A stretch of DNA of 64,000 bases from Cocos nucifera (taxonomy: Eukaryota > Streptophyta > Magnoliopsida > Arecales > Arecaceae). The notes under the pieces were generated by a model. That model was given only the letters and a program-made list of their open reading frames with translations. It searched no databases and was not told the origin of the DNA. This document shows positions 45,834 through 57,640 of the stretch, piece by piece; the first letter of the stretch is position 1; each line of letters opens with the position of its first letter. Location of the stretch: positions 1,364,001 to 1,428,000 of the forward strand of contig QRFJ01000055.1 in the NCBI GenBank assembly GCA_006176705.1. The letters run 5' to 3'. Both the position numbers and the translations under genes were made by a program.

Positions 45834-47155
45834 TGGGGATAAAACAATCCTAGCCAAAGTTCAATAAGATGATCAAGCTTGATATGACTTCATTCGGTGT
45901 TGCAATAGTTATGGCTGAACTTCAATTGAACTATTTTAGCTTAAATGAGTTGATCTTCAAGCTATGTATGTCGGACAAACTTCTTAGTGGAAATAATTTT
46001 TTCTTTCCCAGCAATTATAGAACTCCTTCAAGGCATGACAAATTTCATCTGGCTGAACCTAAATAGCAAAGGGCATGATGACTGACTCTGGTCCTGATGA
46101 TGGTAGAGCTCAATCAAAGATTGAACCTTAACATTCACTAATTTCATCTATGGCGGACCTTAAGTGTGACTGAATCCCTTTATGGCACACAGCATATTAA
46201 TTTTGCAGTAGGAACCTCACCTAGTCGAATTTCTCTCATCATATCCTATCTCGATTGAGCTTCTTTACTCTATGGATAATGGTAGAACCCTTGTGTGGCC
46301 GAATTTCTTTATCTCTTTCTGATAATTATAGATCTAGCCAGCTTGCACCATGCATGTTGACCGGATAAATTTGAATAGTGAAAAGATCTCATCATTATGA
46401 ATCTGATTTTCAATCCAGAATAGTAGCCACCCCATAATGAGTCATGGTACTCCTTCGATCCAAACTTCGGGCCAATCTTGAAGGCTGCAGAGCTTCTAAA
46501 AAATAAAATGTTCATTCGACGGTCTTAAAGTGAGCCAAACTCCTTCAAAAAAATCTGATAAGTTCAACATTCTCCTCCCTATCCTCTAGCTTGAAAGCCC
46601 CCATCAATCCCTAGCTGACTTCAAAGATGGACGAACTCCTCAAAATCAGCCAAACTTCTCAAAGCTATTAAAGGCAGTATCAATAGATTCTATCAAGCAC
46701 CAGATTCGCCATCTACCACTCACAAGTTGATCTTCAAGTTTAGCTCACCTAGCTCTAAATTCTTTATCCTAACATGTGGCCTTCTAATAAGTGCAAAAGC
46801 TCCATCCGAGCTCTAACAAACGAAACTTAACTGCCTATAAGTTACGACAAATAACGGCTCACTCTCTATAACAGACTCCCTATGGTCCGAGCGATCCACT
46901 AACATTCTATTATGGCTATCACTTTCATTCTATTATAGACTCTGCCTATATAAGAGACCCTCCAGATACATTTTTTTCTAAGCTCTTCTTTCTGCTCTAA
47001 ATTCTTATGAGTACTCCATTCTTGTTGGCTGAAGAACTAACTTGACTGTCAGAGTATCCTGCTAGAGCCATCCACCTCCGATTTGGACTTTGTCTTACAG
47101 ATCTATCTTCACCAGCTCCAGCAAACTCTTGCATCAGCATCATTTTTCGCACCAA
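45834..47155 (+). repeat. 3' LTR of Tat element F
   Basis: Begins tggggataaaacaa after the polypurine tract and ends gcacca(a). It matches 32747-34078 with many transitions. Confidence 0.88.
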
Positions 47156-47894
47156 CAATCTTCTTGACCCCAATGCTCAAAAGATAACCTAGGATTTAAC
47201 TATCAATCCTAAAAATCATCCATATAATATTTCAAATTTCAATATCCATCGTATAGACTACCTCGGTCGAGATTTTGCTAAATTAAAATATAATGATGCA
47301 TTTACTCCAATACTTAGAGGGGTCAATCCCATCTTGACTCACACACCGACTAAATAAGTACTTGACTGCACCCAGAGATCTTCCATCACTAAATTAAAAA
47401 TTAAAATAGTCCAGTATCAAAGTGCAATGAGTTGCTTATAAGTCACCATAGTGATCTCAGATCTAAGAGACACTTATACCCATATCCTTTACGAGTAACT
47501 CTTGATAGCAAAGAGCTCTGCAGCTGAATCACATTCAGTAAAATATACTCCTACACTTCACCTGCATGCCATACCAGTATCTCCATACTTCTTGGTTAAG
47601 AGGACAACCAACATATCTGACATACAACAACCTACACTTGATAAATGTTATCATCTTAGGTAATAACGTATCATTTGGTCGTGAACAAGTTTAAGGACTA
47701 AATAATAAATCCTTCTTTATTGAATCTAAATAGTCCTAAGAACTTCAATACAGAAGAGTTCATTAAATGAAGATGCACTAGAGTGATGAAAAAGCTAAAA
47801 TAATAACTTTATTTATTAATAATTCAAGTATAAATTACATTCAACTCAACCATCAATCATCTAAATGATTGGCTTTAGGATACAATACCCAACA
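47156..47894 (-). repeat. C3 3' LTR, segment 1 (start of the LTR)
   Basis: On the minus strand the LTR starts TGTTGGGTATTGTATCC at 47894, next to the purine-rich tract agtggaagt. No gene is seen in the 740 bases; it continues at 32746 beyond element F. Confidence 0.75.
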
Positions 47895-47904
47895 ACTTCC
47901 ACTT

Positions 47905-48595
47905 AAACTAAAGCTATTCAAAACAGCATCGAATACCCATCTTCCATTTATGATTATCGAATTTTTTGATTTTGAGGGCTTTAGTTAATAGGTCGATCAT
48001 GTTCTCCTTTTCATTAAACTTCTAAAGCTCGATGTCATCTCATTCCATGATCTCTCGTACAAGGTGATAGCTATGCAAAATGTACTTGGTGCGTTGATGT
48101 GCTTTCGACTCCTTCGCTTGAGCTATGGCTTCAGTGCTATCATAGTAAAACAAAATCGAACCATCCAAGGAGGATGCTACTTTCAGCTCATCGATGAACT
48201 TTCATAGCTATACAGCTTTCTTCATAGCATCGGATGCTGCGATATATTTCATCTCGTACATAGAATCGACCATAGTGTTCTGCTTTGAACTCTTTTAGCA
48301 TACCGCTCCATCATTCAGGGTAAAAACATAACCTGTTATACTTTTACTGTCATTATAATCTGACTGAAAATTGAAATCAGTATATCCTACAAGTTTCAAG
48401 TCAGCATCTCTATAAATAAGCCACTAGTCATTATTTTTCAAATACTTTAGGACTGTCTTTACAATCTTTCAGTGATTCTCATCTAGATCAGACTGAAACC
48501 TACTCACTATCCATAGTGAGTATGCCACATCCAATCTCATACATATTATGCTGTACATAATAGAATCCACTACCGAAGCATATGTTATTTTACTC
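47905..48595 (-). pseudogene. Copia C3 RNase H domain
   Basis: Minus-strand frames read VGYTDFNFQSDYNDSKSITG (near 48395), KYIAASDAMKKAV and SILFYYDSTEAIAQAKESKA (near 48150), and HYLVREIMEWDDIEL-like sequence to about 48000. These are the Copia RNase H blocks. Stops stand at Trp positions of the family (for example after the GAVC of the block near 48300). The gene ends just before the purine-rich tract. Confidence 0.88.
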
Positions 48596-49560
48596 ATATG
48601 CTCTCTCTCTCTCTCTCTCTTAAGGAGTTATCGGATAACCCCTCTTCAAGAGAGTAATTCCATAGCCTATTCGAAGATTGCCTTTCTTGAAATTCACCAT
48701 GCTGAACCATTTTAGCATGGTATCGATATACATGGACTAGGATAATCCAAGCAATCTTTTAGATCTATTTCTATAGATCTTCATCTCTAGGATGTAGGAA
48801 GCTTTTTTCAAGTCCTTCATGAAGAATTGAGAAGATAGCCAAACTTTTATTCTCCATAATTCAGAAATGTCATTCTTGATTAAGAGAATATCATCCATAT
48901 ATAATACAAAAAATATAACTATAGAACCATTAGCCTATTTATAGATGTAGGGTTTCTCTTCATTCTTAACGAAGCCATACGTTCTGATTATCTTATTGAA
49001 ATGCATGTTCCAACTCCAAGATGCTTGCTTTAATCTATAGATGGATCTCTAAAGCTTGCATATCTTGAACTTGTTTATAGATGTGAACCCCTTAAGCTGT
49101 ATCATATATACCTCTTCGTCCAACTCTTCATTTAAAAAAGTTGTCTTCACATCTATTTGCCAGATCTTATAGTCCAGGTATGCTGCAATCGCGAGCATAA
49201 TCCAAATAGACTTGAGCATTGCCACTAAAAAAAATATCTCGTCATAGTCAATACCATAATGCTAATGATATTTCTTGGCAACCAGATGGACTTTATAGAT
49301 CTCCACCTTTCCGTCTGTGTCTTTTTTGCTTTTAAAATTCTACTTACACCTAGTGAATTTTATCCCTTCAGGTGGATCAATCAGTGTCCATACACTATTA
49401 ACTTTCATAGACTTCATTTCGAACTTCATAGCTTCCAGCCACTTATCGGAGTTGGACTTCTGCATGACATCTATGTAGGTAATCGGATCCTCATCATTCT
49501 CATCGAATTTAATAGGATCACTATTTTAGATCAAAAAATCATAGTATCTATCTAGTTGAC
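48596..49560 (-). pseudogene. Copia C3 reverse transcriptase domain
   Basis: The minus strand encodes IWQMDVKTTFLNEELDEEVY (near 49160), then SIYRLKQASWSWNMHFNKII (near 49040) and VLYMDDILLIKNDIS (near 48915). The catalytic box reads YMDD, a tolerated variant. Then comes the end block MKIYRNRSKRLLGLS. Stops and frameshifts occur. The domain is homologous to that of C2 (58598-59242) but much more decayed. Confidence 0.9.
48601..48620. repeat. (CT)10 microsatellite inside the C3 reverse transcriptase
   Basis: Twenty bases of CT; on the coding (minus) strand it is GA repeat within KREREREH, between the end of reverse transcriptase and the KITYAS block. The homologous place in C2 has no such run. 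Confidence 0.93.
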
Positions 49561-50640
49561 ATGGTACTCTATCAGATCTCCTCAAGGGTGCATCTATAAT
49601 GGGCTCTGGGTTTGATCTAATCAAATTCATTTTTGTAGATTCACTAGAATGTATCGCTTCTTCCACCTATCGAACTTCACTAAGTTCAATATTAGAGATA
49701 GTTGTTTCTTTCCTGAGAAACTTCTTTTCCAAAAAAAATTATCCTATTGCTGACGAACATCTTTTGCTCTTCAATAAGGTAGAAGTAATATCCCCTAATT
49801 TTCTTGAGATATCCTATAAACAAGTACTTATCAGATCTAGATCCAAGCTTTTCTACCTACAAATGTTCGGCATAAGCCAGACATCTCCAAACCCTAAGAT
49901 GAGAGAGTGTCAGCCTATGCCAAGTCCATATCTCATATGAAGTCTTTGCAATAGTCTTGCTCGAAATATTATTCAAAATATAACAAGTAGTCTCAAGTGC
50001 ATAACTCAAAAAAAAAAATTGACAGACTTGCAAACTCCATCATGGATCGAACCATATCTAACAGGATTCGATTCTTTCTTTTAGGTATATCATTATATTG
50101 TGTTATTTCACAAGGGATCTATTGAGAGAGAATCCCATTCTCTCTTAGATATATCAAAAACTCATTAGAAAGATATTCACTTCCTTAGTCTAATCGAAGA
50201 GTTTTAATACTTTTCCTAAGTTATTGTTCTACTTCATAGCAATATCATTTGAATATTTCAAATGAATCAGATTTACTCTTCATAAGATAGACGTACCCAT
50301 ACCTAGTTAGGTCGTCACTAAATATAATAAAGTAGTAATACCCATCTCTAGCACATATATTTATAGGTCCACATATATCACTATGTATTAGACCCAGAAG
50401 ATTAGTGGCCCATTCATCCTTTTCAGTAAAAGGTGATTTGGTAATTTTACTAAGAAGCAAGACTCATAGGTAGTCAATGATTCATAATCATCAATATCAA
50501 GGATATGCTTCTTGACTAACCTATTGATCCTATTCTTATTTATATGACCGAACCGATAGTGCCAAAGATAGACATCGATGATATTATCTAATTTTGGATA
50601 TTTATTTGACATGTACATTATACTAATAGGCTGTAATAAA
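49561..50640 (-). pseudogene. Copia C3 integrase domain
   Basis: YLWHYRFGHINKNRINRLVK (from 50564) and TTYESCFLVKL form the zinc-binding HHCC part with one Cys changed to Tyr. IHSDICGPINICARDGYYYF and IFSDDLTRYGYVYLMKSKSD (50270-50390) begin the catalytic core with the first Asp. The second part (about 49600-50200) is broken. It would have inserted the cDNA. Confidence 0.88.
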
Positions 50641-50696
50641 ATATAAATATATTTCTTAATTATTCTTACATTATTATGACATCATTCATAATGATA

Positions 50697-50927
50697 TCAT
50701 AATAATTTTTTTATTGATAAACAATAACCATCTTGGGCCAAAAGTCCTACAGATATTATGTTCATCATAAAAGATGGACAATAATGACAATCATTTAAAA
50801 TGATATTATTTATTTTGAAAATAAGCTCAAGAGTTTTCAATGCTAGGACTAGAACATTCTTTCCATCCCCAACATTTAGGAATCTATCGCCATTCTTAAA
50901 TTTTCTACCAATTTGAAGTCCATGCAA
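50697..50927 (-). pseudogene. Copia C3 pre-integrase segment
   Basis: An open frame of 76 residues contains FLNVGDGKNVLVLALKTLEL and DCHYCPSFMMNIISVGLLAQ, the conserved segment after the protease of Copia elements. The gene is cut at 50932 by the insertion of C1; the protease and gag of C3 must lie beyond the window. Confidence 0.85.
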
Positions 50928-50932
50928 CGAAT

Positions 50933-53199
50933 TGTTAGATGTGTGCCCTAGAAGCTAGATTGGCTAAACATTTATAATACACTTCTAAGGATAATTTTAT
51001 AACTTTGATTATAAATTAATAATAAAATTATTTTCTATTATAATGTGTATTTAAAGTATCTATGATACATTCTTTGAGTTAATGATAATGATAATTCATA
51101 TTTTCAAGAGTTGAAAATTAAAGATATGAATTTTCATAATTAACTCATAAACTACTCCTAACCGTAGGATCATCATAAGGATGGTGATCGATCTGAAAGA
51201 TTGGTGTACGATCACTTTCTTAGGATAGATGAGTCTTGAGTCTATAGTATGGAGATATCAAAGCGAGAGTATAGATACTCGTTAGAAAATGAGGATACTG
51301 AGCATGACCATCTTGAGCAGTCATAAGAAACTCTACCTTCTCATCGATGACTGGCTTGATGCTATAGTGGTGTGTTTGATTCTTTGATCTGAGTTGCATC
51401 GATAATTCACCTTGAGGGTGTTATAGTTTGACTACACTATAATTCGGTCTCCTAGCCATTTAGAATCCTGAGATGTATGTTGGCTATAGCATGTTCATTA
51501 TAGGAATTAGATCGCACCAATAGGAGATTTATCTATCTTGGTAGATGAGGAGTAGCTCTATGATGATCATGAGATTAAGTCCATAAGCCCATGGCTATGG
51601 TAGTGTGAAGATGATAGAAAGTTTCTATTAGGATTTCACATCAGACTTGATTTGAATGATTAATTCATACGATGGATGATAGGATTTGATGAGTTCACCT
51701 TAACCCTAATCCTATTAGGACTCAAGATAGAAGAATCCAATCACACAAGTAGCTGCACCGAGAGATTTGCTTTCGATTTTGATGGCTTGCCATCATATAC
51801 TATAAGATGTCACTGATAGATTTTAGAACTAATTAGAATGATCTTGATGATCGATCATTCTAATTATATGAATCAAAAAAATTTTGGTCCATCGAAAGAT
51901 ATTTCGATGATGTCAATGATGGAGATCATGACATATCTCATCACCATACGAAATTGAATCTAATTGGATCACACAAATAAAGATTTGAATTTAGATGTGA
52001 TCAATTGAGCTAACCCAATTTGATTGATTTGGATTAGATCCAATTAGATTCAAGAAAATTATGCTAGCATACGATTGAGCCTAACATTCTCCTTTTGTAG
52101 TTGTTTTGATTCATCTTGAATTAGTTTGACTCACTCTGAAATCCTGACTAGAGCTTGTCTAGGTAAAAAAAGAATTATCTTAATTTATCAAAGGATCTTA
52201 AAACAATACCTACCAATTTCTGTTATCTATTATTTTTTATTTCGAACAAGGATCAAAGGTTGACCCTATTGTAAGAAAGAAGGGACAGGGGGCATGCACC
52301 ACCTAGAGAATTTCTAGGGGCGTGTGCCCCTAGATTTTTTGTATGACATGAATAGGATGCACGTCCCCCTAGGCATGCATTCCAAGTAGATAAAGGCTTT
52401 GATCCAGTCAAATAAGATTTGACTAGGTCAAAGTGTTTGATGAGATCAAAGTCTTTGGAGATGAGTTGCTTGCGCTATCCAAACATTCTCCCTCTTCTCC
52501 ATGCCATTTCTATTTGGATTTTGTGTAACAAAATCATAAAAATAAGAGGGTGGGGAGTGGAGATCTGATAAGGAGTTCTTCTACATGTCATCTTTGACCT
52601 ATTCAAAGTTGCAAGCGAAGGGACTCTATGTTTGGTCTATTTAAAGGGCCCTACGCAAATCTGTTGTGCATCTGAATTACGTACGACGAAGCCCTGCCAC
52701 TTTATTCATCTCCATGCCCATCATCTTCCTCCTCTCCCTTTTCTCCATGCCCAAGTGGTTGGGTAAAGCAGCGAGAGAAGATCCAAGTTTCATTGGCGAA
52801 AAGATCAGGAAAAGATATAACTAGTTCATGAGATGAACATGCATCTTTCAGAAGTTGTTTTGAAGGATTTACCAAAGGACTTAAGATCTGATTTTTGGAG
52901 ATTAGATATAGAAGGAGAGCATCTTCAGATCTAGCCTGAGTGAATTTTGGTAGAAGCCAAGCATGTACTCGATCCAGAACCTCAGGAGCATCAGGATCAT
53001 CAGCAGGATAATCAGATTACCCAATCAGGTACTAAAATAATATCTAATATAATTTTAATTTTATATTTAATACCAAACTATTAGGATCAAATATGAAAAC
53101 TCTCAGATCTAATTGAATCAAGTTAGAAAATTTTAAAAATTTTTTATTCAGATCTGATTAGATCTTAACAATCTTGTGGTGGAAAACAAGATTTTTTTT
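50933..53199 (+). repeat. 5' LTR of Copia C1
   Basis: About 2.27 kb. The first 600 bases match the minus strand of 57628-57000 closely. A tatttaaag box lies at 52638-52646. The 3' end is uncertain by a few bases because of a T9-T10 run. Confidence 0.88.
52638..52646 (+). promoter_or_regulatory. TATA-like box in the C1 LTR
   Basis: tatttaaag followed after about 30 bases by the presumed transcript start; about 560 bases before the LTR end. The C2 LTR has a related box on the other strand at 55921-55930. Confidence 0.55.
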
Positions 53200-53204
53200 T
53201 TAAC

Positions 53205-53216
53205 TGGTATCAGAGC
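53205..53216 (+). promoter_or_regulatory. Primer-binding site of C1 (initiator Met tRNA)
   Basis: tggtatcagagc, unchanged from the plant Copia consensus. Confidence 0.93.
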
Positions 53217-55039
53217 TGCGTTAGCAGTTCTTTAGATCTATTTTTTTTTAAGTTTTATGATTTGATATTAAATAATTTTAAATTTTACATTATATATGAT
53301 TAGATTTAAAATTAAAAAAATTAAAATTTTAAAATTCATATCAATGATGTATGAGATACATGTCTAGACTAGGTGTAGAATTATTCTATGTGTAGTCTAG
53401 TATAGATTTTCTTATTAATATAATTAAATATAATTTTTTATATCTATTTATTTTTATTTTTTTGATTTTATAAATATTATAATTAGATCTAAAAAATAAA
53501 AATTAAATTAATTAAATATTCATATGAGATATGATAGATGCATGCCTAAACTAGTTATAGAGTAGTTCTATGAATTGTCTAGAATAAGTTTTAATTGATG
53601 TGATCAATTTAAAATCTTATTTTTTAGATATTATATGTGATATTTTAGATTGATACATGAGATGTATACAGAACATGCATGATTAGATCTATGATTTTAT
53701 ATGAGATATATGTTATAGATCTTATTGTTTTGTAGTATAGTTATTATTTCTAATTAAGACATTCCTCTTGGCTGTCCGATCATAAAAGTAAGAAGGATTT
53801 AAAGGTTCTCTCTTTTTATTCGATGGGATGCTTTTATGGAGTGTAGGGATGCTGCTCGTTTTTCCTTAATCAAAAATCGAAAAACTTATTTTTCTGCAAA
53901 ACTCTAGATCCTAAAATCCTAGAATTTTTTGGCATATTTCTACTTTTGAACCCAAACTGAATTAAAAGTTAAAATTAAGAAATCAATTAGATCTAAAAAT
54001 TATAAATTTTTAAATCTAAGACATCTTTATAAATTTGAGTTCGGACTTGGATAGCTCAATTAGGTCTAGCGGTTGATCAAACCGAATCAAGAGTTGGTTA
54101 GGTGAGATCAAGAGTGCTTAGAATTGACCAACCTAATAGGATTAAGTTTGGATCAAGATCGACAGATAGTAACATGTGGTCGACCAAGTCAAGACCTAAT
54201 TTGGCTCCATGGTTCGAGCCTGAATTGTAGACAAATCCAATTGATTTTAATTCGATAATTTGGTGTCTAAGATAAATCTAGCAGATATGACCGACTAGTT
54301 TTTAATTGGAAGCTACTCAACCTGCATGCGTTCTTGTCGAGTTAATGGCATATCCCTTCCACCGATCTCACTTACCTGGCTATTTATGTCGATCCAGTTC
54401 TGATTAGAGGTGGCTAATAATTTGAGCTAACCCATGCCACTAGGTTAGTCATAATTGTTATGACTAAGATAAGTCAAGTTTAAAGAGACCTAAATCAAAT
54501 CTTTCTAAAAAAATATTAAGTCATAGGTCTTCCACCATTGGAGATGTGCGGGCCCTTTTCAGGATTGATTATTCTCAGTTAGTTACAGTGGTTCAGTTGC
54601 ATTGGAAAAATATAACCATGTCTATTAGGCATTGGATGCTATGGGTTGGAGGATGGGTTAGGCTCAATATTTTAGATATGATGAGGAACCCAATTAGAAA
54701 TCTAATTCATGCAAATGGTGGGTCTGACTTAACTAAAGAGTGGAGCAATATTTTGGACATGATGAGCTTCATGAATTAGAGATCAGGTTTGGATGCACCA
54801 TGATTCGAGAATCATTGAACAAGAGTTGTCCATTCATCAGTTGACCCATCACCAATAACTATTAGGTGAGATGATGAGCCAGTCAGTGGGATCACACCAT
54901 CCACTAGAAATCAATGATCACTAAGATTTTTGCATCTCTACCGAGGGAGTGTAGAGATCCAAAAAAATAGTGGAAGCTTAATTTATTTTAAAATAAAATT
55001 TGTAAATAAATTGATCAAGTCTAATTATAAAATCTAACT
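53217..55039 (+). other. Long leader of Copia C1, non-coding
   Basis: About 1.8 kb between primer site and gag without a supportable gene. The first part is AT-rich; the latter part (54000-54960) matches the leader of C2 (minus strand of 61640-62600) closely, for example around atgtctattaggcattgg (54617-54634). Confidence 0.7.
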
Positions 55040-55349
55040 GAAAACTTTGACTCTCTATAGAAAAATATCCGTGTTCTATCCACTAGTCCGTATCCTGGAT
55101 ACCCATAGACTAATCAAAATAAATTACAAGGATTGGATCTAAAACTATAAAATTATTTTGGATTCTAAAAAGCTCCCATGTATTAGACCAAGATTCCCCC
55201 ACTTTATCAGTCCATCCATTCACTGAATAGAGAGCGTCTCTTAAAAAATGGATGGACGAAGATAATAAAGCTAGATACTACATATTGGGCTTGATGTTTG
55301 ATTAGCTTCAGTGCCAATATGAGGACATCAAGACTATTTATCAAATATT
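55040..55349 (+). pseudogene. Copia C1 gag, cut by C2
   Basis: Broken frames read TLYRKISVFYPLVRILDTHR, INYKDWI and, after a frameshift, KKWMDEDNKARYYILGLMFD. These match, position for position, the gag start of C2 (61286-61621). The sequence stops at IKTIYQIF, where the LTR of C2 begins at 55350. The gag would be the capsid. Confidence 0.85.
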
Positions 55350-57628
55350 TGAAAGAAAAATTCTAATTTCTCAGATCAAATTCGTTCAGATCTGATCGGA
55401 TTAAGAGATATATTTCAAAAACTTTTTTTTTTATTCAAATTAGATCTGAGATGTTTCAGATCTGATTTTTATTATTCTAATAATTAAAATATAGATAAAT
55501 TAAATCATATTTAATTTACCTTGATGTAGGGTAATCCTATTATCCATTGATGATCCTGTAAGCAGCGGAAGGTTCTAGATCTAGCCACGCAAGTGCCTGG
55601 CCTCTACTGGTATCCACTCGGACTGGATCTAGAGATCCTCTTCTTCTCTATCATGTCTTCAAAAATTAGATCTGAATCTAATTTGGAGGATCTTCAAAAT
55701 AGCTTTCAAAGATCAGCAGTTGTTCTTTGCAGCAGCGTAGCCTTCTGGCTTTCTGTCGCCTTTCTCTCATCTAGATTGCATCAACTGAGATCCCAAACTT
55801 CTTTAGGCATAGAGAGAAGAGGCAGAAGACAAACTTGGCATGGAGGAAGAAAAGAGAGGCAATCTTGGGGCGTAGAGAATTATTCTCTTCTTCATTATTC
55901 TTTGAGTTGGACGTAGGGTCTTATTTATAGACTATGCATGATCCAACTCCTCTTCATTCCAACCAATCATAATCCTTTGTGAAATCAAATCTAAATCTGA
56001 TTGGAGGAAATAGAGTTCCTTGGATTTATCCTTAGATGGCACCTAAGACTAGTCAAAGTTGGTTCTTAGGAGGAGTCTAATCAGAATCCAAAAAGAAGAT
56101 GGAGTCCCTGTCCAATAGGGACTCCTGGGCACCTCAAACTTGGGCGCATGCCACCCTTGGCGTGTGCCCTCCTCCTTGCCAATTTCTGGCAAGGGGATAA
56201 GCCCCCACCAGCTCTCCAATAGGTGCATGACACGTGGATAGAAGTCAAAGTGTCAATGGTCAATATTTGACCAGTCAAAGGTCAACTTTTGACCAAAGTC
56301 AAAGACGAGAAATGGCAGGTGACCAAAAATGGCAGGTATTATCTTACAAAATAAGACAATCCTTTTCTAACCTGGACAGACTCCAGTCAGACCATGTGAA
56401 GGCCTCTAATCGAGCACAAACTCCTTTGGCTCAGTCAGGACAACTATTTATGATAGTAAAAGAAGAACGTTAGGTTCAATCGAGTGCTAGCATGATTTTC
56501 TTGAACCTAATTGAATCTCATTCAGATCAATTGAACTGAATTAGTTCAATTGATGATCACCAAATTCAAACCCTTATTTGTATGATTTAGTTAGGTTCAG
56601 TTCTGTATGGTAATGGAGATATGTCATGATCTCTATCATCGACATCATCGAAACTCCTTTCGATGGATCAGAACTCTTTTGATTCGAACAGCTAGAATGA
56701 TCGATCATCTAAATCATTCTAATTGCTCCCAAAATCCACCTAGTGATACCTAGTAGTATATGGTGGCAACCCATCAGAGCTAAATACGAACCTCTTGGTG
56801 CAGCTATCTGTGTGATTAAGTTCTTCTATCTTGAGCCCCGATCAGATTAGGGTTAAGGTGAACTCGTCAAACCCTAGTTTCTGTCATATGATGTAATCAT
56901 TCGATTCAAGTCTGATGTGAAAAACTTAAATAGAAACTCTTTCTATTATTTCACTCTACCATGGCCATGGGCTTCTAGACTTGATTCTCATGATCATCAT
57001 AGGGCTGCTCCTCTACCACCGAGGTAGATAGATTCCATCTTGATGCAATCCAGTTCCTACAATGAACATGCTATAGCCAACATACACCTCAGGATTCTAA
57101 ATGGCTAGGAGATCGAGTTATGGTGTAGTCAAACTATAACACCCTCAAGGTGAACTATCGATGCACCTCAGGTCAAAGAACCAGACACACCACTGCAGCA
57201 TCGAGTCAGTCATTGATGAGAAGGTAGACTTCCTAATGACTACTCGAGGTGGTCACGCTCAGTGCCCTCGTTCTCTAACGAGTATCTATACTCTCGCTCT
57301 GGTGTCTCCACACCATAGACTCAAGACTCATCTACTAAAGAGAAGCGATTGTACACCAACCTTTCGGATCAATCACCATCCTCGTGATGATCCTATGGTC
57401 GGGAGCATTTTATGAGTTAATAATGATTATTCATGTCTTAAATTTTCAACTCTTGAAAATATGAATTATCATTACCATTAACTCAAAGAATTTATCACAG
57501 ACACTAAATACACACATGTGATAGAAAATAATTCATTTTATTGATTATAGTCAAAATTATAATTTTGTCCCTAGAAGTGTATTACAAGTGTCAGCCAATT
57601 CTGGCTTCTAGGGCACATATATCTAACA
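55350..57628 (-). repeat. 3' LTR of Copia C2
   Basis: 2279 bp, starting TGTTAGATATATGTGCCC on the minus strand at 57628 and ending near CTTTCA at 55350. Its first part matches the C1 LTR, its end matches 63471-64000 at roughly nine in ten positions by eye. A ctataaataa box lies at 55921-55930 (minus). The open frames in it (55593-55916, 57161-57415) are chance. Confidence 0.9.
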
Positions 57629-57640
57629 ATCTTCCACTTG
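57629..57640 (-). promoter_or_regulatory. Polypurine tract of C2
   Basis: caagtggaagat on the minus strand, directly before the LTR start; the plus-strand primer in reverse transcription. Confidence 0.8.

Larger units (their letters stand above)
32747..47155 (+). mobile_element. Tat-type Ty3/gypsy retrotransposon F
   Basis: LTRs at 32747-34078 and 45834-47155 match along their length. Between them lie gag, protease, reverse transcriptase, RNase H, a second RNase H, a truncated integrase, a tandem repeat array and an antisense gene. The second RNase H, a repeat array and an antisense gene between integrase and 3' LTR are known characters of the Tat lineage. The gag gene is split by element T (35491-37909). 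I could not find a clean target duplication (cctat before, acaat or caatc after), so the exact ends are uncertain by a few bases. The total is 14.4 kb, 12 kb without the insert. Confidence 0.93.
14374..50932 (-). mobile_element. Copia element C3 (minus strand), 3' LTR split by three insertions; 5' part beyond later insertions
   Basis: The pol gene at 47905-50927 reads leftward and ends at a purine-rich tract (minus strand of 47895-47908), followed at 47894 by an LTR starting TGTTGGGTATTG. Read leftward, this LTR continues across the Tat element (32747-47155), the Athila-like element (24919-32296) and the non-autonomous element (15370-24438) and ends near 14374. Without the inserts the LTR is about 2.65 kb. 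At the Athila-like insert a perfect 5-bp duplication shows the joins, and at 15370-24438 a 4/5 match does. The right part of C3 is cut at 50932 by element C1. The 5' LTR of C3 must lie beyond the window. Confidence 0.75.

Noticed and set aside
53205..53216. tRNA gene fragments at TGGTATCAGAGC sites (also 21152, 23476, 36549, 63456)
   Set aside because: Only the 12-13 bases complementary to the tRNA 3' end are present and each stands next to an LTR end, so they are primer-binding sites.
55593..55916. 107-residue plus-strand open frame as a gene
   Set aside because: It lies wholly in the C2 LTR, has no motif and is not continued in the other LTR copy.
57161..57415. 84-residue open frame in the C2 LTR as host gene exon
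   Set aside because: The corresponding C1 LTR part in opposite orientation has no such frame; it is chance.
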